Positions 32,013 through 33,086 of a stretch of 33,086 nucleotides of DNA are shown here, one piece after another (within the stretch, counting starts at the first letter, position 1; the number at the start of each line of letters is the position of its first letter). This DNA comes from Burkholderiales bacterium. Lineage in GTDB: Bacteria; Pseudomonadota; Gammaproteobacteria; Burkholderiales; Casimicrobiaceae. Below the pieces are notes generated by a model. The model ran no database searches. It saw only the letters and a program-made list of their open reading frames with translations, and was not told the origin of the DNA. Made by a program: the position numbers and the translations under genes. Location of the stretch: positions 1 to 33,086 of the forward strand of contig JADZDD010000041.1 in the NCBI GenBank assembly GCA_020851235.1, in the 5' to 3' direction.

Positions 32013-32871
32013 GGGAGTCCGATGCTGCCGGCGCCGCCGCGCCGTCGTCGCGCGCCGGCGCCTCCTCGCGAGCCCAGAAAAGACGATCGGGAATGAACTG
32101 GCCCATGCCGGGCCGATACGCCTTGCGCAGCGTCTGCCACGTGTATTCCTGCGCCTCGCGCACCGCATCGCCCAATTCGAGCCCGTTGGCGAGCATCGCT
32201 GCGATCGCGGAGGCGAGCGTGCAGCCGGAACCGTGGTACGAACCCGGCAGGCGCGGCCAGCGATCGGTGCGCAGCGCGCCGGTCTTGCCGTAGAGCGTAT
32301 TGACGACCTGCGGCGTGTTCTCGTGCGTGCCGGTGACGAGGACGTACTCGCACCCTGTCTCGATGAGGCGCGCCGCGCACTGTTCGAGCGAGCACTCTTC
32401 GTCCTCGGCTTCGGCGAGGGCGCGCACCTCGAGCGTGTTCGGCGTCAGGATCGTCGTCTGCGGCAAGAGGAGCCCGCGCAGTGCCTGCGCCATCTCGTCG
32501 CTCGCGAGCTCGTCGCCGCGACCGGATGCGAGAACGGGGTCGACGATGAGCGGAATGTCCGGGTAGTCGGCGACGACCTCCGCGATCGCGGCGATATTCT
32601 CGACGCTGCCGAGCACGCCGATCTTGAAGGCGTCCACGGCCATGTCCTCGAGGATGCGCCGCGCCTGGTCGGCGACCCAGTCGGCGTCGACCGGCTGCAC
32701 GCCCTCGACGCCGAGCGAATCCTGGATCGTGATCGCGGTGAGGACCGAGAGCGGGTGGCAACCCATGCTCGCCAGCGTGAGGAGGTCGGCTTGCACCCCG
32801 GCGCCGCCGGAGGGATCGGAGGCCGCAAAGGTGAGTACGAGGGGCGGTGATCCCGTTGCGGTGTCGGTCAT
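31999..32871 (-). CDS. thiD: Hydroxymethylpyrimidine/phosphomethylpyrimidine kinase
   Basis: 290 residues from the ATG at 32871. It phosphorylates HMP and HMP-phosphate, giving the pyrimidine donor used by the ThiE encoded just downstream. Motifs: [17 protein letters not shown] (14-30), the [11 protein letters not shown] segment, [15 protein letters not shown] (108-122), [20 protein letters not shown], and the anion-hole/catalytic [12 protein letters not shown] (214-225). A roughly 25-residue Ala/Asp-rich C-terminal tail overlaps the thiE start. It is divergent from the rubredoxin gene, with 90 bases between the starts. No TPP riboswitch is visible in that short gap. Confidence 0.95.
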   Translation of the reverse strand: MTDTATGSPPLVLTFAASDPSGGAGVQADLLTLASMGCHPLSVLTAITIQDSLGVEGVQPVDADWVADQARRILEDMAVDAFKIGVLGSVENIAAIAEVVADYPDIPLIVDPVLASGRGDELASDEMAQALRGLLLPQTTILTPNTLEVRALAEAEDEECSLEQCAARLIETGCEYVLVTGTHENTPQVVNTLYGKTGALRTDRWPRLPGSYHGSGCTLASAIAAMLANGLELGDAVREAQEYTWQTLRKAYRPGMGQFIPDRLFWAREEAPARDDGAAAPAASDSRDAH

Positions 32872-32918
32872 GGAGTCTTCGGCGATGGCGTTCGCGGCGG
32901 GCCGCGCGTCGCGCCGGC

Positions 32919-32924
32919 TACAAT
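32919..32924 (+). promoter_or_regulatory. Possible -10 box for the rubredoxin gene
   Basis: GGCTACAATG on the plus strand, about 38 bases before the rubredoxin ATG, has a TACAAT hexamer (five of six consensus bases). No recognisable -35 lies 16-18 bases upstream. The same CTACAATG string occurs on the other strand at the gspE start. Confidence 0.4.
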
Positions 32925-32961
32925 GTTGCAGTCTACTCCACGCCTCGCGCTCCACGTTCCG

Positions 32962-33086
32962 ATGAAAAAATACATGTGCCTCGTCTGCGGCTGGATCTAC
33001 GATGAGGCGACCGGCGCGCCGGAGGACGGCATCCCGCCCGGTTCCCGCTGGGAGGACGTTCCGCCCAACTGGACCTGTCCGGAGTG
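32962..33086 (+). CDS. rubA: Rubredoxin (3' end cut by the window edge)
   Basis: The first 41 residues are present: [20 protein letters not shown] and onward to [12 protein letters not shown], with the fourth iron-ligand Cys expected one or two residues beyond the edge. CLVCG is the first C-x2-C-G iron-binding knuckle, and the GWIYDE...DGIPPG...[11 protein letters not shown] pattern is diagnostic. Rubredoxins are small cytoplasmic one-iron electron carriers of about 55 residues, so most of the gene is here. It is divergent from thiD. No N-terminal signal or fusion is present. Confidence 0.95.
   Translation, partial: MKKYMCLVCGWIYDEATGAPEDGIPPGSRWEDVPPNWTCPE

Noticed and set aside
32872-32961. 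Possible TPP riboswitch ahead of thiD
   Set aside because: The gap is only 90 bases, is shared with the divergent rubredoxin promoter, and shows no thi-box sequence.

Overview
The window comes from a visibly GC-rich proteobacterium. A betaproteobacterium is the best guess: the rRNA leader at the left edge has the betaproteobacterial look (boxA followed by a GTGGGTGCTTG-type segment), and the exported 492-residue protein at 15968-17446 opens with a sequence type I associate with that class. This is inference; no 16S sequence lies inside the window. Nearly all genes are on the minus strand and are packed with overlaps or very short gaps. The many long open frames on the opposite strand are GC-rich shadows.

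Left edge (1-346): a strong rRNA-operon promoter (TTGACA, 17-base spacer, CATAAT) on the minus strand, with its boxA leader, running off the left end towards a 16S gene outside the window. Surface-glycan cluster (347-14826, minus strand, read right to left): Wzm-type ABC permease, Wzt-type ATPase with a C-terminal carbohydrate-recognition-like domain, a GT2-like/GT4 protein, two SAM-methyltransferase-like proteins (one with a long coiled-coil tail that recalls chain-terminating length regulators), a GT2-GT4 fusion, and two large TPR-GT41 (SPINDLY/OGT-like) proteins. A periplasmic parvulin-type isomerase (14865-15857) stands just upstream of the permease.

Middle (15917-18227): a strong terminator, an uncharacterised exported 492-residue protein, and a small lipoprotein with its own clear sigma70-type promoter.

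Type II secretion operon (18299-30103, minus strand): gspE-F-G-H-I-J-K-L-M-N-D in that order, the layout known from Xanthomonas xps, with an XpsN-like protein in place of a canonical GspC. No prepilin peptidase gene is present. GspL carries an unusual 15-copy Ala-Ala-Thr-Pro-Pro tail encoded by a 15-bp tandem repeat.

Right part: a lone plus-strand TPR/StrF-type glycosyltransferase (30229-31350), convergent with an overlapping thiD-thiE pair for thiamine synthesis, and a divergent rubredoxin gene cut by the right edge.

Functionally the window is an envelope and secretion island: ABC-exported glycan synthesis with possible capping, possible GT41-type protein glycosylation, and a complete type II secretion core beside a candidate secreted or surface protein. 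Whether these act together is a hypothesis. The most unusual features are the internally duplicated GT41 protein, the decayed GT2 half in one of two paralogous GT2-GT4 fusions, and the GspL repeat tail.
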